The notes under the pieces are model-generated. The model was not told where the DNA came from. It did no database searches and was given only the letters and a program-made list of their open reading frames with translations. 6,149 nucleotides of DNA from Cyclobacteriaceae bacterium (lineage in GTDB: Bacteria > Bacteroidota > Bacteroidia > Cytophagales > Cyclobacteriaceae): the NCBI GenBank assembly GCA_030637245.1, contig DAOVVI010000106.1, forward strand, positions 1-6,149, in the 5' to 3' direction. Positions 6,048 to 6,149 of this stretch are shown here, piece after piece; position 1 is the stretch's first letter, and each line of letters starts with the position of its first letter. The position numbers and the translations under genes were made by a program.

Positions 6048-6149
6048 TGCTAAATAGGACTTTATCTTTTAACTTTCTTTATCTTTCATCTAATTCGCAG
6101 TATTAAATCGATGAAAATATCTCTTTGAGTCAGAGCGGATCATTTAGAT

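Larger units (their letters stand above)
5778..6149. other. 372 bp upstream of the hydrogenase protease with no convincing gene
   Basis: This AT-rich stretch probably carries the promoter of the protease gene. On the minus strand a TAAATTTC sequence, one base from the Bacteroidota -7 consensus TAnnTTTG, lies about 35-40 bp before the start, but no good -33 element is seen. The only other structures are an AT-rich inverted repeat at 5844-5861 and a broken minus-strand frame at 5931-6047. No tRNA, rRNA or CRISPR is visible. Confidence 0.5.

Overview
The window is AT-rich DNA that looks like Bacteroidota, probably an environmental Cytophagales-type or Flavobacteriia-type lineage; rank below phylum is a guess. 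The signs are no strong Shine-Dalgarno sequences before the starts, signal peptides ending in FSFSQ or YQVFA, a fused trehalose-phosphate synthase/phosphatase, a secreted PF06439 (DUF1080) protein, and a secreted protein whose C-terminus resembles a type IX secretion sorting domain.

Layout: positions 1-632 (+ strand) hold the C-terminal half of an APC-family amino-acid permease, cut by the window edge. It converges on the minus-strand genes across a 148-bp gap (633-780) that contains a perfect 8-bp hairpin. From 781 to 5777 all four genes lie on the minus strand. In transcription order they are a hydrogenase maturation protease of peptidase family M52 (5301-5777), a secreted protein with a carbohydrate-binding-like domain (4164-5033), a secreted 3-keto-disaccharide hydrolase-like protein (3369-4040), and a bifunctional OtsA-OtsB trehalose enzyme (781-2958). 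Gaps of 267, 123 and 410 bp make a single tight operon unlikely. The last 372 bp (5778-6149) have no convincing gene, only an AT-rich inverted repeat and a short broken reading frame.

The most unusual feature is not a gene. Just upstream of the otsAB start, positions 2986-3116 form a 131-bp near-symmetrical element. It has perfect 17-bp terminal inverted repeats enclosing two inverted copies of one bulged hairpin, with near-equal spacers and a compensatory base-pair change between the copies. It resembles a miniature transposable element or a paired REP-type palindromic unit, or a structured 5' leader. It is followed by short tandem repeats in a pyrimidine-rich tract (3229-3297).

Functionally, otsAB makes trehalose from UDP-glucose (or another NDP-glucose) and glucose-6-phosphate. 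The neighbouring PF06439 protein may act on oxidised disaccharides outside the cytoplasm, but no sugar 3-oxidoreductase is visible here, so a link to trehalose is only a hypothesis. The hydrogenase protease implies a [NiFe] hydrogenase elsewhere, possibly beyond position 6149.
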